Source of the DNA: Metapseudomonas otitidis
GTDB lineage: Bacteria > Pseudomonadota > Gammaproteobacteria > Pseudomonadales > Pseudomonadaceae
Assembly (NCBI RefSeq): GCF_900111835.1
Contig: NZ_FOJP01000010.1
Coordinates: 141,397 to 205,396, forward strand
DNA length: 64,000 bases
Direction: 5' to 3'
The position numbers and the translations under genes are program-made. Shown in pieces: positions 12,729 through 22,459 of this stretch; positions within the stretch are counted from its first letter, which is position 1; each line of letters opens with the position of its first letter. The notes beneath the pieces were generated by a model. It worked only from the letters and a program-made list of their open reading frames with translations. It was not told the DNA's origin and ran no database searches.

Positions 12729-13070
12729 ATGAGCTTTCTGATCCCCGCCGCCTACGCCGACGCAGCCGCTCCGGCCGCCGCCGCAGGTCCTGCCGGCACC
12801 GGCTTCGAGTGGGTTTTCCTGATCGGTTTCCTGGTCATCTTCTACCTGATGATCTGGCGTCCCCAGTCCAAGCGCGCCAAGGAGCACAAGAACCTGCTCT
12901 CCGGCCTGCAGAAAGGTGACGAAGTGGTCACCTCCGGCGGCATCGCCGGCAAGGTGGTCAAGGTGTCCGATGACTTCGTGGTCATCGAGGTGTCCGACAC
13001 CGTCGAGCTGAAGATCCAGAAGGTCGCTATCGCCGCGACTCTGCCGAAAGGCACGCTGAAAGCCATCTAA
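12729..13070 (+). CDS. yajC: preprotein translocase subunit YajC
   Basis: Small accessory subunit of the SecDF-YajC complex in the inner membrane. 113 residues: a short Ala-rich N-terminus, one membrane helix (WVFLIGFLVIFYLMIW, about residues 27-43) followed by the family signature RPQSKRAKEHKNLLSGL, then a small soluble domain with KGDEVVTSGGIAGKV. A good AGGAG lies 8 bases before the ATG. It sits between tgt and secD as in most gammaproteobacteria. Confidence 0.96.
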   Translation: MSFLIPAAYADAAAPAAAAGPAGTGFEWVFLIGFLVIFYLMIWRPQSKRAKEHKNLLSGLQKGDEVVTSGGIAGKVVKVSDDFVVIEVSDTVELKIQKVAIAATLPKGTLKAI

Positions 13071-13130
13071 CGAATCATCTTCACCATTCACGGGGCGCCT
13101 TGGGCGCCCCGCGTCATAACGGGCGGTGTC

Positions 13131-14993
13131 ATGCTCAACAAATATCCCCTGTGGAAGTACCTGCTGATCCTGGCGGTCCTCACCGTCGGCCTCATCTATT
13201 CCGCACCCAACCTCTACCCCGATGATCCGGCGATCCAGATTTCCGGTACCAGCACCGCGCTGAAGATCCAGCAGCCCGATGTGGACCGCGCGCTGGCGGC
13301 GCTGAAGGAAGCCGGCATCGAGGTCAAGAGCTCCAGCATCAGCGAGCGTGGAGGCCTGTTCCGCCTGACCAAGCTGGGCGACCAGCTGCCGGCCAAGGAC
13401 GCCATCCGCCGTGCACTGGGTGACGACTACGTGGTTGCCCTCAACCTGGCCCCCACCACGCCCCAGTGGCTGCGCAGCCTGGGGGCCTCGCCGATGAAGC
13501 TGGGCCTCGACCTCTCCGGTGGTGTGCACTTCCTGCTGGAAGTGGACATGGAGAAGGCCCTGACCTCGCGCCTGAAAATCTACGAAGGTGAAGTCCGCAC
13601 CCTGCTGCGCAAGGAGCGCGTGCGCTACCGCAGCCTGCCGGGCGTCGACAACGGCTTCCAGCTGGGCTTCAGCGACCAGGAGAGCCTGGACAAGGCCCAG
13701 TCCCTGATCCGCAAGACCTTCAATGACTTCGACCTGAAGACCGGCGAGCGGGGTGACCAGCAGGTCCTGACCCTCACCCTGACCCAGGCCAAGGTCACCG
13801 AGATCCGCGAATACTCCATCAAGCAGAACCTCACCACCGTCCGCAACCGCGTGAACGAGCTGGGCGTCGCCGAGCCGCTGGTCCAGCGCCAGGGCGCCAA
13901 CCGCATCGTGGTGGAACTGCCCGGCGTGCAGGACACCGCCGAAGCCAAGCGTATCCTCGGTAAGACCGCCAACCTCGAATTTCGCCTGGCGGCTGCGGCC
14001 GATGCCAACAAGGCCAGCACCGAGTCCTTCGAATTCCGCGAGCCGGGTCGTCCGCCGGTGCCGCTGGAGCGCAGCCTGATCATCACTGGTGACCAGGTCA
14101 CCGATGCCCAGGCGAGCTACGACGAGAATGGCCGCCCGCAGGTGAACATCCGCCTCGATGGCCACGGCGGCGAGCTGATGAACCGTGCCACCCGCAACAA
14201 CGTGGGCCGCAGCATGGCAGTGATCTTCATCGAGCAGCGTCCGCAGAGCCGCTACGTGAAGCAGGTGGTGGACGGCGTCGAGAAGGAAGTCGAGGTCCAG
14301 AGCTTCAAGGAAGAGAAGAAGATCATCAGCCTGGCGACCATCCAGTCGCCGCTGGGCAGCCAGTTCCGTATCACCGGCCTGAACGGCCAGGGTGAATCCT
14401 CCGAACTGGCCCTGCTGCTGCGTGCCGGTGGTCTGGCTGCGCCGATGTACTTCGCCGAAGAGCGCACCATCGGCCCGAGCCTGGGTGCCGAGAACATCGT
14501 CAAGGGCATCGAGTCCACCGAGTGGGCGATGGTCTTCGTGTCGCTGTTCATCATCGCGATCTACCGCTTCTTCGGTGTGCTGGCCACCGTGGCCCTGGCA
14601 TTCAACCTGGTGCTGCTGGTCGGCCTGATGTCGGTGATCGGTGCCACCCTGACCCTGCCGGGTATCGCCGGTATCGTCCTGACCCTGGGCATGGCGGTGG
14701 ACGCCAACGTGCTGATCTACTCGCGGATACGCGAGGAGCTGGCCAACGGGATGGGGGTCCAGCGTGCGATCCACGAGGGCTTCGACCGTGCCTACACCGC
14801 GATCGTCGACTCGAACCTGACCACCCTGCTGGTGGGCGGCATCCTCTTCGCACTCGGTACCGGGCCGATCAAGGGCTTCGCCGTCACCATGTCGCTGGGT
14901 ATCGTCACCTCGATGTTCACCGCGATCATGTTCACCCGAGGCCAGGTCAACCTGATCTTCGGTGGCCGCAACTTCAAGAAACTGTGGATCTGA
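13131..14993 (+). CDS. secD: protein translocase subunit SecD
   Basis: Proton-driven membrane partner of SecYEG that pulls exported proteins into the periplasm. The 620-residue protein begins MLNKYPLWKYLLILAVLTVG (first helix), carries the large periplasmic P1 domain with the signature MKLGLDLSGGVHFLLEVDM near residue 125, and ends with five clustered helices including VLTLGMAVDANVLIYSRIRE, where the conserved Asp of helix 4 lies. Length matches other Pseudomonas SecD. A short hairpin GGGGCGCC-TTGG-GCGCCCC lies in the gap behind yajC. secF follows after 7 bases. Confidence 0.97.
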   Translation: MLNKYPLWKYLLILAVLTVGLIYSAPNLYPDDPAIQISGTSTALKIQQPDVDRALAALKEAGIEVKSSSISERGGLFRLTKLGDQLPAKDAIRRALGDDYVVALNLAPTTPQWLRSLGASPMKLGLDLSGGVHFLLEVDMEKALTSRLKIYEGEVRTLLRKERVRYRSLPGVDNGFQLGFSDQESLDKAQSLIRKTFNDFDLKTGERGDQQVLTLTLTQAKVTEIREYSIKQNLTTVRNRVNELGVAEPLVQRQGANRIVVELPGVQDTAEAKRILGKTANLEFRLAAAADANKASTESFEFREPGRPPVPLERSLIITGDQVTDAQASYDENGRPQVNIRLDGHGGELMNRATRNNVGRSMAVIFIEQRPQSRYVKQVVDGVEKEVEVQSFKEEKKIISLATIQSPLGSQFRITGLNGQGESSELALLLRAGGLAAPMYFAEERTIGPSLGAENIVKGIESTEWAMVFVSLFIIAIYRFFGVLATVALAFNLVLLVGLMSVIGATLTLPGIAGIVLTLGMAVDANVLIYSRIREELANGMGVQRAIHEGFDRAYTAIVDSNLTTLLVGGILFALGTGPIKGFAVTMSLGIVTSMFTAIMFTRGQVNLIFGGRNFKKLWI

Positions 14994-15000
14994 GGCAGCC

Positions 15001-15915
15001 ATGATCAAGTCAACCATTCGCTTCATGGCGATCCGCAACCTCGCGTTCGCCATCACCGTCGTCATCAGCCTGATCGGCATCGGTGCCCTGTTCATGAAGG
15101 GCCTGAACTTCGGTCTGGACTTCACCGGCGGCACCCTGATCGAGCTGTCCTACGAGAAGCCGGCCAACCTGGAGCGCATCAAGGAAGAGCTGGGGCAGGC
15201 CGGTTACCGCGATGCGGTGGTGCAGAGCTTCGGCGCCACCACCGACGTGCTGGTCCGCCTGGCTGGCGAAGACCCGCAGCTGGGTAACCAGGTGGCGGCT
15301 TCGCTGCGCAAGATCGACGCCGACACCCAGTTCACCGTGAAGCGCGTCGAGTTCGTCGGCCCGCAAGTGGGTGAGGAACTGCGCGACCAAGGCGGCCTGG
15401 CGATGCTCCTGGCGCTGGGCGGCATCCTGCTGTACCTCGGCTTCCGCTTCCAGTGGAAGTTCGGCGTCGGTGCGGTGGCATCGCTGATCCACGACGTGAT
15501 CGTCACACTGGGCATCCTGGCGTTCTTCCAGGTGCCGTTCGACCTGACGGTGCTGGCGGCGGTGCTGGCGATGATCGGTTACTCGCTCAACGACACCATC
15601 ATCATCTTCGACCGGATCCGCGAGAACTTCCGCGTCCTGCGCAAGGCGGACCTGATCGAGAACATCGACGTGTCCTGCACTCAGACGCTGCTGCGTACCA
15701 TCGCCACTTCCACCTCCACGGCATTGGCCCTGCTGGCGCTGCTGCTGTTCGGTGGCGACAGCCTGCACGGCTTTGCCCTGTCGCTGATGGTGGGTGTGGT
15801 GGTGGGGACCTACTCCTCGATCTACATCAGTGCGCCGGTGCTCATCTGGCTGAAGCTGACCTCCGAGGACCTCATCCCGCCGGCCGCGACTGCCGAAGTG
15901 GACGAGCGCCCCTGA
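15001..15915 (+). CDS. secF: protein translocase subunit SecF
   Basis: Forms the SecDF pair with the preceding gene product. 304 residues beginning MIKSTIRFMAIRNLAFAITV; signature GLNFGLDFTGGTLIELSYE near residue 35, a small periplasmic domain, and a C-terminal helical bundle with GYSLNDTIIIFDRIRENF and the SecF motif TLLRTIATSTSTALALLAL. A longer frame to 14962 overlaps secD and lacks family sequence; ATG 15001 has GAGGCA just upstream. Confidence 0.97.
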   Translation: MIKSTIRFMAIRNLAFAITVVISLIGIGALFMKGLNFGLDFTGGTLIELSYEKPANLERIKEELGQAGYRDAVVQSFGATTDVLVRLAGEDPQLGNQVAASLRKIDADTQFTVKRVEFVGPQVGEELRDQGGLAMLLALGGILLYLGFRFQWKFGVGAVASLIHDVIVTLGILAFFQVPFDLTVLAAVLAMIGYSLNDTIIIFDRIRENFRVLRKADLIENIDVSCTQTLLRTIATSTSTALALLALLLFGGDSLHGFALSLMVGVVVGTYSSIYISAPVLIWLKLTSEDLIPPAATAEVDERP

Positions 15916-15934
15916 CAGCAGGTGTGCTTCATCT

Positions 15935-15960
15935 GAAAGGCCCGCGTAAGCGGGCCTTTC
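15935..15960 (+). terminator. terminator after yajC-secDF
   Basis: AAAGGCCCGC-GTAA-GCGGGCCTTT hairpin 20 bases after the secF stop; the T-run is short (TTTCTCGTTT). Confidence 0.7.
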
Positions 15961-16088
15961 TCGTTTCTGGCTTTGTGAAAGACATCCCATTGACTGTGTT
16001 GCTGGTCGGTCTGTAGGAACTTGGGTGAGTGCGTGTAATCCAAGGCAAGGCATAGGGCGAAAGCCCGGAGTGAAACCAGGAGGTTCAA

Positions 16089-16655
16089 GTGAACAAGTCG
16101 ATGCTCGTCGGCGCGGTGCTGGGTGCGGTCGGTGTAACCGCCGGTGGCGCCGTCGCAACCTACAGCCTTGTGGGCAACAGCCCGGAATACGCCGAGGTGC
16201 TCGCGGTACAGCCCGTCAAGGAGACCATCAAGACCCCGCGCGAGGTCTGCAAGGATGTCGCCGTGACCCGTCAACGGCCGGTCCAGGACCAGCACCAGAT
16301 CGCCGGTACCGTGCTCGGCGCGGTGGCGGGTGGCTTGCTGGGCAACCAGGTCGGCGGCGGCAACGGCAAGAAGATCGCGACCGTGGCTGGCGCCGTGGGC
16401 GGTGGTTATGCGGGTAACAAGGTGCAGGAGCACATGCAGAACAGCGACACCTACACCACCACCGAAACCCGCTGCAACACCGTGCACGAGACCAGCGAGA
16501 AGGTGGTCGGCTATGACGTGCAGTACCAGCTGGATGGTCGTGTGAACCAGGTGCGTATGGATCACGATCCGGGTGCGCAGATCCCGGTGGGCAAGGACGG
16601 TCGCCTGATCCTGTCGCAGCGCCAGCCGTTGCAGCAGGCTGGCGTCAACCAGTAA
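16089..16655 (+). CDS. glycine-zipper 2TM-domain protein (YcfJ/PA3819-like)
   Basis: 188-residue protein with an N-terminal signal/anchor helix (SMLVGAVLGAVGVTAGGAVA) and a central glycine-zipper hairpin (IAGTVLGAVAGGLLGNQV and KIATVAGAVGGGYAGNKV, about residues 74-112), the 17 kDa surface antigen / Rick_17kDa type that inserts in membranes. The remainder is hydrophilic with two cysteines (CKDVAVTRQR, ETRCNTVHE). The cellular role is unknown. Translation starts at GTG 16089 behind a near-perfect AGGAGGTT ribosome binding site (16078-16085). It is flanked by terminators on both sides, so it is probably transcribed alone; the position next to suhB matches P. aeruginosa. Confidence 0.85.
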   Translation: MNKSMLVGAVLGAVGVTAGGAVATYSLVGNSPEYAEVLAVQPVKETIKTPREVCKDVAVTRQRPVQDQHQIAGTVLGAVAGGLLGNQVGGGNGKKIATVAGAVGGGYAGNKVQEHMQNSDTYTTTETRCNTVHETSEKVVGYDVQYQLDGRVNQVRMDHDPGAQIPVGKDGRLILSQRQPLQQAGVNQ

Positions 16656-16674
16656 CCGCTGGTTCTCGCCCATG

Positions 16675-16701
16675 AAAAAGGCGCCGTAAGGCGCCTTTTT
16701 C
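16675..16701. terminator. bidirectional terminator
   Basis: AAAAAGGCGCC-GTAA-GGCGCCTTTTT between the convergent glycine-zipper gene and suhB; T-runs follow on both strands. Confidence 0.85.
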
Positions 16702-16715
16702 GTTGCGGTCGCGGT

Positions 16716-17531
16716 TCAGCGCTTCAGCGAGGGCGGCAGGTGCGGCTGGATGGCAGTCAGCACGGCCTTGAAGCACTTGGTGTTGCCGGCCACGACGTGG
16801 CCCTTTTCCAGGAAGTCGTGGCCGCCGGTGAAGTCGCTCACCAGGCCGCCGGCTTCCTGTACCAGCAGGGCGCCTGCTGCCATGTCCCACTCGGACAGGC
16901 CGAACTCCCAGAACGCATCGAAGCGGCCGGCGGCGACATAGGCCAGGTCCAGGCTCGCGGAGCCGGCGCGGCGCAGGCCTGCGGTCTGGCCGACCAGGCT
17001 GCGGAACATGTTCAGGTAGTTGTCCAGGTGGTCGAGCTGGCTGTCGCGGAAGGGGAAGCCGGTGCCGAGCAGGGCGCCTTCCAGGCTCTTGCGGTTGCTG
17101 ACGCGCAGGCGGCGACCGTTCAGGGCGGCGCCACGGCCACGGCTGGCGGTGAACTCTTCCTGGCGGACCGGATCGAGGACCACGGCATGTTCCAGGCGGC
17201 CCTTGTATTTGCAGGCGATGCTGACGGCGAAGTGCGGGACGCCGCGGATGAAGTTGGTGGTGCCGTCCAGCGGGTCGATGATCCACTGGTAGTCGGCGCC
17301 CTCGCCGGTGCCGGCGATGGAGGTGCCTTCCTCGCCCAGGATGCCGTGGGTCGGATACGCCTTGCGCAGGGCCTGGATGATGGTTTCCTCGGCAGCGCGG
17401 TCGACTTCGGTGACGTAGTCCTTGGCGTCCTTCTCGTTGATGGCGATCACGTCCAGGCGCTCGATCGAACGGAAGATCAATTCGCCGGCGCTGCGAGCGG
17501 CGCGCAGGGCGATGTTCAGCATGGGCTGCAT
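16716..17531 (-). CDS. suhB: inositol-1-monophosphatase SuhB
   Basis: Mg2+-dependent inositol monophosphatase; in bacteria SuhB also acts as a component of the NusA/B/E/G antitermination complex on rRNA operons, and in P. aeruginosa it affects virulence-gene expression. 271 residues beginning MQPMLNIALRAARSAGELIF; metal-binding motifs GEEGTS (Glu), IIDPLDGTTNFIRG near residue 85, and SEWDMAAGALLVQEAGG near 215. Single gene convergent with the glycine-zipper gene and divergent from trmJ. Confidence 0.96.
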   Translation of the reverse strand: MQPMLNIALRAARSAGELIFRSIERLDVIAINEKDAKDYVTEVDRAAEETIIQALRKAYPTHGILGEEGTSIAGTGEGADYQWIIDPLDGTTNFIRGVPHFAVSIACKYKGRLEHAVVLDPVRQEEFTASRGRGAALNGRRLRVSNRKSLEGALLGTGFPFRDSQLDHLDNYLNMFRSLVGQTAGLRRAGSASLDLAYVAAGRFDAFWEFGLSEWDMAAGALLVQEAGGLVSDFTGGHDFLEKGHVVAGNTKCFKAVLTAIQPHLPPSLKR

Positions 17532-17683
17532 GGGGGCGTATACCTGGGGTCGTTAAAGAAAGCCGCGAATTCTAGCAGAAAAGGCCGGGCCATGTAGATG
17601 CGCCCATCGGCCTTCGTGGTGTTTACCCGACTGTTTCTGTAAGATTTGCCACCCTTTTGTAGTCCAGGTGGGAGCAGGCGGGC

Positions 17684-18457
17684 GTGCTGCAGAACATTCG
17701 TGTGGTGCTGGTCGGAACCAGTCATCCCGGCAACATCGGTGGTGCCGCGCGGGCGATGAAGAACATGGGCCTGTCGAAGCTCGTGCTGGTCCAGCCGGAG
17801 CAGTTCCCCGATCGCGAGGCCTATGCCCGCGCCTCGGGTGCCGACGATATCCTCGAATCCGCCCTGGTGGTGGATACCCTGGAGCAGGCGTTGGTGGGCT
17901 GCAGCCTGGTCTATGGCACCAGCGCGCGGGATCGCCATATACCTTGGCCGCTGCTGGACCCTCGCGAGTGCGCGGCCAGTTGTGTCGAGCAGATCAGCGA
18001 CGGGGCCGAGGTCGCCCTTGTTTTCGGGCGCGAATACGCCGGCCTGACGAACGACGAGCTGCAGCGTTGCCAGTTCCATGTGCATATCCCGTCCGACCCG
18101 GCCTTTGGCTCCCTGAACCTGGCGTCCGCCGTGCAGGTGCTGACCTACGAGGCGCGCATGGCCTGGCTGCAGGTCCAGGGTCAGCCGACCAAGATGGAGA
18201 AGGTGGAGCTCACGGCCGAGGAGAATGTGCAGCCGGTGACGGTCGACGAGCTCGAGCGCTTCTTCGGTCACCTGGAGCAGACCCTGGTGGACATCGCCTT
18301 CCTCGACCCTGAGCGTCCCCGCCACCTGATGACCCGCCTGCGCCGCCTCTACGGGCGCGCCTCCATCAGCAAGCTCGAGATGAACATCCTGCGCGGCATC
18401 CTCACCGAGACGCAGAAGGCAGCGCGCGGCGAGATCCAGAAGCGGAGGGAGAAGTGA
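17684..18457 (+). CDS. trmJ: tRNA (cytidine/uridine-2'-O-)-methyltransferase TrmJ
   Basis: SPOUT-class methyltransferase modifying the ribose at position 32 of tRNAs. 257 residues from GTG at 17684; the N-terminal SpoU domain has [39 protein letters not shown] and [14 protein letters not shown] (trefoil-knot SAM site), and the C-terminus carries the helical [20 protein letters not shown] extension that distinguishes TrmJ. GGAG lies about 10 bases upstream. The stop overlaps the cysE start (TGATG), indicating translational coupling. Confidence 0.95.
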   Translation: MLQNIRVVLVGTSHPGNIGGAARAMKNMGLSKLVLVQPEQFPDREAYARASGADDILESALVVDTLEQALVGCSLVYGTSARDRHIPWPLLDPRECAASCVEQISDGAEVALVFGREYAGLTNDELQRCQFHVHIPSDPAFGSLNLASAVQVLTYEARMAWLQVQGQPTKMEKVELTAEENVQPVTVDELERFFGHLEQTLVDIAFLDPERPRHLMTRLRRLYGRASISKLEMNILRGILTETQKAARGEIQKRREK

Positions 18458-19233
18458 TGCTGGCTCGCATGCGAGAAGACATCCGGGGTGTATTTCACCG
18501 TGACCCGGCAGCGCGCACGGCCTTCGAGGTGCTCACCTGCTACCCGGGGCTGCACGCCATCTGGCTGCATCGCGTCGCGCACGCGCTGTGGGTTGCCGGG
18601 TGGAAGTGGGTGGCGCGGCTGGTGTCGAACTTCGGTCGCTGGTTGACCGGTATCGAGATTCACCCCGGTGCGCGGATCGGTCGGCGCTTCTTCATCGACC
18701 ACGGCATGGGCGTCGTCATTGGCGAGACGGTCGAGATCGGTGACGACGTCACCCTCTACCAGGGCGTGACCCTCGGTGGCACCAGCTGGAACAAGGGCAA
18801 GCGCCATCCGACTCTTGAAGATGGTGTGGTGGTGGGAGCGGGGGCCAAGGTGCTTGGCCCGTTCACGGTCGGGGCGGGGGCCAAGATCGGCTCCAATGCG
18901 GTGGTGACCAAGGCTGTCCCGGCTGGCGCCACGGCGGTCGGCATTCCTGCGCGTATCATCATCAAGGGGGATTCCGAGCAGGCTGCGCGGCGCCAGGCTC
19001 TCGCCGAACGCTTCGGCTTCGATGCCTATGGCGTCGGTCAGGACATGCCGGATCCGGTGGCGCGCGCCATCGGTCAACTGCTCGATCACGTCCAGGCGGT
19101 TGATCAGCGCCTCGATGGCATGTGCAAGGCGCTCACCGAGCTGGGTAGCGACTACCGCGCGACAGCCCTGCCCGAGTTGCGTTGCGAGGCCTTCGAGGAT
19201 GAAAAGGGCGCTACGGAGCGTCCGGCGGTCTGA
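18457..19233 (+). CDS. cysE: serine O-acetyltransferase
   Basis: Makes O-acetylserine from serine and acetyl-CoA, the first step of cysteine synthesis. 258 residues beginning [21 protein letters not shown]-terminal helical part, then a left-handed beta-helix of hexapeptide repeats ([20 protein letters not shown] with catalytic His/Asp, [38 protein letters not shown]). The C-terminal tail is longer than in short CysE forms. Chosen ATG 18457 lies 7 bases after GGAGGGA; a GTG three bases earlier is less well spaced. It stands directly before the isc operon, so the cysteine used by IscS is made from a neighbouring gene, as in P. aeruginosa. Confidence 0.96.
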   Translation: MLARMREDIRGVFHRDPAARTAFEVLTCYPGLHAIWLHRVAHALWVAGWKWVARLVSNFGRWLTGIEIHPGARIGRRFFIDHGMGVVIGETVEIGDDVTLYQGVTLGGTSWNKGKRHPTLEDGVVVGAGAKVLGPFTVGAGAKIGSNAVVTKAVPAGATAVGIPARIIIKGDSEQAARRQALAERFGFDAYGVGQDMPDPVARAIGQLLDHVQAVDQRLDGMCKALTELGSDYRATALPELRCEAFEDEKGATERPAV

Positions 19234-19282
19234 TAGGCGAGGGGGTGAAATTCTGATATCATTCGCGCCCCTGTCTAGCGCA

Positions 19283-19308
19283 ATACCTGACTTATTTAAT
19301 CAGGCTTA
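19283..19308 (+). promoter_or_regulatory. IscR type-1-like binding site (upstream copy)
   Basis: ATACCTGACTTATTT followed by AATCAGGCTTA resembles the [2Fe-2S]-IscR type-1 box (ATA..YYGACT....AGTC..) and is nearly palindromic (CCTGA/TCAGG). It lies just upstream of the iscR promoter. Confidence 0.55.
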
Positions 19309-19332
19309 TAGTTGACTTAAATAGTCGGGAAT
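19308..19332 (+). promoter_or_regulatory. IscR type-1-like binding site over the iscR promoter
   Basis: ATAGTTGACTTAAATAGTCG continuing GGAAT is an almost complete match to the type-1 IscR box as I know it. It covers the -35 element, so holo-IscR bound here would repress its own operon. Confidence 0.7.
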
Positions 19333-19340
19333 AGCATACT
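19312..19340 (+). promoter_or_regulatory. iscR operon promoter
   Basis: TTGACT (19312-19317) and CATACT (19335-19340) with 17-base spacing, 31 bases upstream of the iscR ATG, inside the IscR boxes. Confidence 0.7.
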
Positions 19341-19371
19341 CGCTCGCACTTCAGCGAACCGTGGACTTCCC

Positions 19372-19878
19372 ATGCGACTGACCACCAAAGGCCGCTACGC
19401 CGTCACAGCCATGCTCGACCTGGCTTTGCACTCGCAGCAAGGTCCGGTTTCTCTGGCAGATATTTCCGAGCGTCAGGGCATCTCCCTCTCTTATCTCGAG
19501 CAGCTGTTCGCCAAGTTGCGCCGTGGCAACCTGGTCAGCAGCGTTCGCGGCCCGGGCGGCGGCTACCAGCTGTCCCGCGACGTTTCCAGCATCTACGTGG
19601 CGCAGGTCATCGATGCGGTCAACGAGTCCGTCGACGTCACGCGCTGCCAGGGCCAGGGCAACTGCGACTCCTCCGGCGGTGCCTGCCTGACCCACCACCT
19701 GTGGGATGACCTCAGTCTCCAGATCCACGACTTCCTCAGCAGCATCAGCCTGAGCGACATCGTCAGTCGCAACGAGGTCCAGGAAGTCGCCCAGCGTCAG
19801 AACGAGCGCCATGGCCAGCGTCGTCCCAGTGGACGGAATTCGAGCCCCGAAAAGATTGAAGTGTCCGCCATCGAATGA
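19372..19878 (+). CDS. iscR: Fe-S cluster assembly transcriptional regulator IscR
   Basis: Rrf2-family [2Fe-2S] sensor and repressor of the isc operon. 168 residues with N-terminal winged helix ([52 protein letters not shown]) and cluster ligands Cys92, Cys98, Cys105 and His108. The spacing between the second and third cysteines is one residue longer than the Cys98-Cys104 of E. coli. The C-terminal tail ([13 protein letters not shown]) is basic and disordered. First gene of iscRSUA-hscBA-fdx-iscX. Confidence 0.97.
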   Translation: MRLTTKGRYAVTAMLDLALHSQQGPVSLADISERQGISLSYLEQLFAKLRRGNLVSSVRGPGGGYQLSRDVSSIYVAQVIDAVNESVDVTRCQGQGNCDSSGGACLTHHLWDDLSLQIHDFLSSISLSDIVSRNEVQEVAQRQNERHGQRRPSGRNSSPEKIEVSAIE

Positions 19879-19908
19879 GCAGGGCACCCGCCTGATAGGA
19901 GACAACCG

Positions 19909-21123
19909 ATGAGATTGCCGATTTACCTGGATTACTCCGCAACCACTCCGGTCGACCCCCGCGTTGCTCAGAAGATGAGCGATTGCCTGCTGGCCGACGG
20001 CAACTTCGGTAACCCCGCTTCCCGCTCCCACGTGTTCGGCTGGAAAGCCGAGGAGGCGGTGGAGAACGCCCGTCGCCAGGTGGCTGAACTGGTCAATGCC
20101 GACCCCCGCGAAATCGTCTGGACCTCCGGTGCGACCGAGTCCGACAACCTCGCCATCAAGGGTGTCGCGCACTTCTACCAGAGCAAGGGCAAGCACCTGA
20201 TCACCTCCAAGATCGAGCACAAGGCGGTCCTGGACACCACTCGCCAGCTGGAGCGCGAAGGCTTCGAGGTCACCTACCTGGAACCCGGTGAAGACGGTCT
20301 GATCACCCCGGCGATGGTCGAGGCGGCCCTGCGCGACGACACCATCCTCGTCTCCGTCATGCACGTGAACAACGAGATCGGCACCGTCAACGACATCGCT
20401 GCCATCGGCGAGCTGACCCGCGCCCGCGGCATCCTGTTCCACGTGGATGCGGCCCAGTCCACCGGCAAGGTGGAGATCGACCTGGAGAAGCTTAAGGTCG
20501 ACCTGATGTCCTTCTCCGCCCACAAGACCTACGGCCCGAAAGGCATCGGCGCTCTCTACGTGCGCCGCAAGCCGCGGGTGCGTCTGGAGGCGATGATGCA
20601 CGGCGGCGGTCACGAGCGCGGCATGCGCTCCGGCACCCTGGCCACCCACCAGATCGTCGGCATGGGCGAAGCCTTCCAGATCGCCAAGCAGGAAATGGCC
20701 TCCGAGAACGAGCGCATCCGTGGTCTCAGTCAGCGCTTCTGGGCTGCCCTGGAAGGTATGGAAGAGCTGTACCTGAACGGCAGCGCCACCGCCCGCGTTC
20801 CGCACAACCTGAACCTCAGCTTCAACTACGTCGAAGGTGAGTCGCTGATCATGGCGCTCAAGGACCTGGCCGTTTCCTCGGGTTCGGCCTGCACCTCCGC
20901 CTCCCTCGAGCCGTCCTACGTGCTGCGTGCCCTGGGCCGTAACGACGAGTTGGCGCACAGCTCCATCCGCTTCACCTTCGGCCGTTTCACCACCGAGGAA
21001 GAGGTCGATTACGCGGCCGCCAAGGTGCGCGAGGCGGTGGACAAACTCCGTGAGTTGTCCCCCCTGTGGGACATGTACAAAGAGGGCGTCGACCTCTCCA
21101 AGGTCGAATGGCAGGCGCACTGA
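19909..21123 (+). CDS. iscS: cysteine desulfurase IscS
   Basis: PLP enzyme that takes sulfur from cysteine and passes the persulfide to IscU (and to tRNA thiolation enzymes). 404 residues beginning [23 protein letters not shown] lysine is Lys206 in [14 protein letters not shown] and the persulfide cysteine is Cys328 in [14 protein letters not shown], both at the E. coli positions. GGAGA lies 7 bases before the ATG, 30 bases after iscR. Confidence 0.98.
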   Translation: MRLPIYLDYSATTPVDPRVAQKMSDCLLADGNFGNPASRSHVFGWKAEEAVENARRQVAELVNADPREIVWTSGATESDNLAIKGVAHFYQSKGKHLITSKIEHKAVLDTTRQLEREGFEVTYLEPGEDGLITPAMVEAALRDDTILVSVMHVNNEIGTVNDIAAIGELTRARGILFHVDAAQSTGKVEIDLEKLKVDLMSFSAHKTYGPKGIGALYVRRKPRVRLEAMMHGGGHERGMRSGTLATHQIVGMGEAFQIAKQEMASENERIRGLSQRFWAALEGMEELYLNGSATARVPHNLNLSFNYVEGESLIMALKDLAVSSGSACTSASLEPSYVLRALGRNDELAHSSIRFTFGRFTTEEEVDYAAAKVREAVDKLRELSPLWDMYKEGVDLSKVEWQAH

Positions 21124-21153
21124 CGCCACCCCTGATGAGCGAGGAATAAGCAC

Positions 21154-21540
21154 ATGGCATACAGCGAAAAGGTCATCGACCACTACGAGAACCCCCGGAA
21201 CGTCGGCAAGCTCGACGCCGAGGACCCGAACGTCGGCACCGGCATGGTCGGCGCCCCGGCATGCGGCGACGTGATGCGCCTGCAGATCAAGGTCAACGAG
21301 CAGGGCGTGATCGAAGACGCCAAGTTCAAGACCTACGGCTGCGGCTCCGCCATCGCCTCCAGCTCCCTCGCCACTGAGTGGATGAAGGGCAAGACCCTGG
21401 ACGAGGCCGCTGCCATCAAGAACACCACCATTGCCGAAGAGCTGGCCCTGCCGCCGGTGAAGATCCACTGCTCGGTCCTGGCCGAGGACGCCATCAAGGC
21501 GGCCGTCCAGGACTACAAGCAGAAGAAGGGTCTGATCTGA
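21154..21540 (+). CDS. iscU: Fe-S cluster scaffold IscU
   Basis: Scaffold on which [2Fe-2S] clusters are built from IscS sulfur before hand-off through HscA/HscB. 128 residues; the three ligand cysteines Cys37 (PACGD), Cys63 (GCGS) and Cys106 (HCSV) are at the canonical positions, Asp39 is present, and LPPVK (99-103) is the peptide bound by HscA. Confidence 0.98.
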   Translation: MAYSEKVIDHYENPRNVGKLDAEDPNVGTGMVGAPACGDVMRLQIKVNEQGVIEDAKFKTYGCGSAIASSSLATEWMKGKTLDEAAAIKNTTIAEELALPPVKIHCSVLAEDAIKAAVQDYKQKKGLI

Positions 21541-21556
21541 TCATCGAGGAGTCGTT

Positions 21557-21880
21557 ATGGCCATCAGCATGACCGAAGCCGCCGCCAGCCATGTCCGTCG
21601 CTCCCTCGAAGGGCGCGGCAAGGGCGAGGGCATCCGACTCGGCGTCCGCACCACCGGCTGCTCCGGCCTGGCCTACGTGCTGGAGTTCGTCGACGAGGTG
21701 GCGTCCGAGGATCTCGTCTACGAGAGCCACGGGGTCAAGGTGATCATCGATCCCAAGAGCCTGGCCTATCTCGACGGCACCGAACTGGACTTCGTCCGCG
21801 AAGGCCTCAACGAGGGCTTCAAGTTCAATAACCCGAACGTTCGCGGCGAGTGCGGTTGCGGCGAAAGCTTCAACGTCTGA
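21557..21880 (+). CDS. iscA: iron-sulfur cluster assembly protein IscA
   Basis: A-type carrier that delivers clusters or iron to [4Fe-4S] proteins. 107 residues with the three ligand cysteines in TTGCSG and the C-terminal GECGCGESF. 16 bases after iscU; next gene begins 8 bases after its stop. Confidence 0.97.
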   Translation: MAISMTEAAASHVRRSLEGRGKGEGIRLGVRTTGCSGLAYVLEFVDEVASEDLVYESHGVKVIIDPKSLAYLDGTELDFVREGLNEGFKFNNPNVRGECGCGESFNV

Positions 21881-21888
21881 GGTCCGGT

Positions 21889-22410
21889 GTGGGTAGTCCC
21901 TGTCACTTCGCGCTGTTCGATCTCAAGCCCGGCTTCGAGATCGATCCGGAGCGCCTGGCGGTTCGCTATCGCGAGCTGGCCCGTACCGTCCACCCCGACC
22001 GCTTCGTCGATGCGCCCGAGCGCGAGCAGCGTCTGGCGCTTGAGCATGCCGCCCAGCTCAACGAGGCCTACCAGGTCCTGCGCAGTGCCCCACGGCGTGC
22101 GCTCTACCTGTTGGCGCTGAAGGGGCGCGAGCTGCCGCTTGAAGCGACCGTCCAGGATCCCGGCTTCCTGCTGCAGCAGATGCAGTGGCGCGAAGAGTTG
22201 GAAGACCTTCAGGACTCCGCCGATCTCGATGGTGTGGCCTCGTTCAAGCGCCGCCTGCGCTCGGCCCAGGCCGAGCTCGAGTCGGCGTTTGCCGCCTGCT
22301 GGGATGACGAAGCCCGCCGCGATGAAGCCGAGCGCCTCGTGCGCCGCATGCAGTTCCTTGACAAGCTCGCCCAGGAAGTGCGCCAACTCGAAGAGCGCCT
22401 CGACGACTAA
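21889..22410 (+). CDS. hscB: co-chaperone HscB
   Basis: J-domain protein that brings IscU to the HscA chaperone. 173 residues from GTG at 21889, (M)[18 protein letters not shown]; the HPD loop appears as VHPDRF, and the C-terminal helical domain ([20 protein letters not shown]) binds IscU. A longer frame upstream overlaps iscA and is not family sequence. Confidence 0.96.
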   Translation: MGSPCHFALFDLKPGFEIDPERLAVRYRELARTVHPDRFVDAPEREQRLALEHAAQLNEAYQVLRSAPRRALYLLALKGRELPLEATVQDPGFLLQQMQWREELEDLQDSADLDGVASFKRRLRSAQAELESAFAACWDDEARRDEAERLVRRMQFLDKLAQEVRQLEERLDD

Positions 22411-22459
22411 CCCTGTCGCCCTCGCCATGGCGGGGGCGCCGCCTGACTAGCAGACCAGC

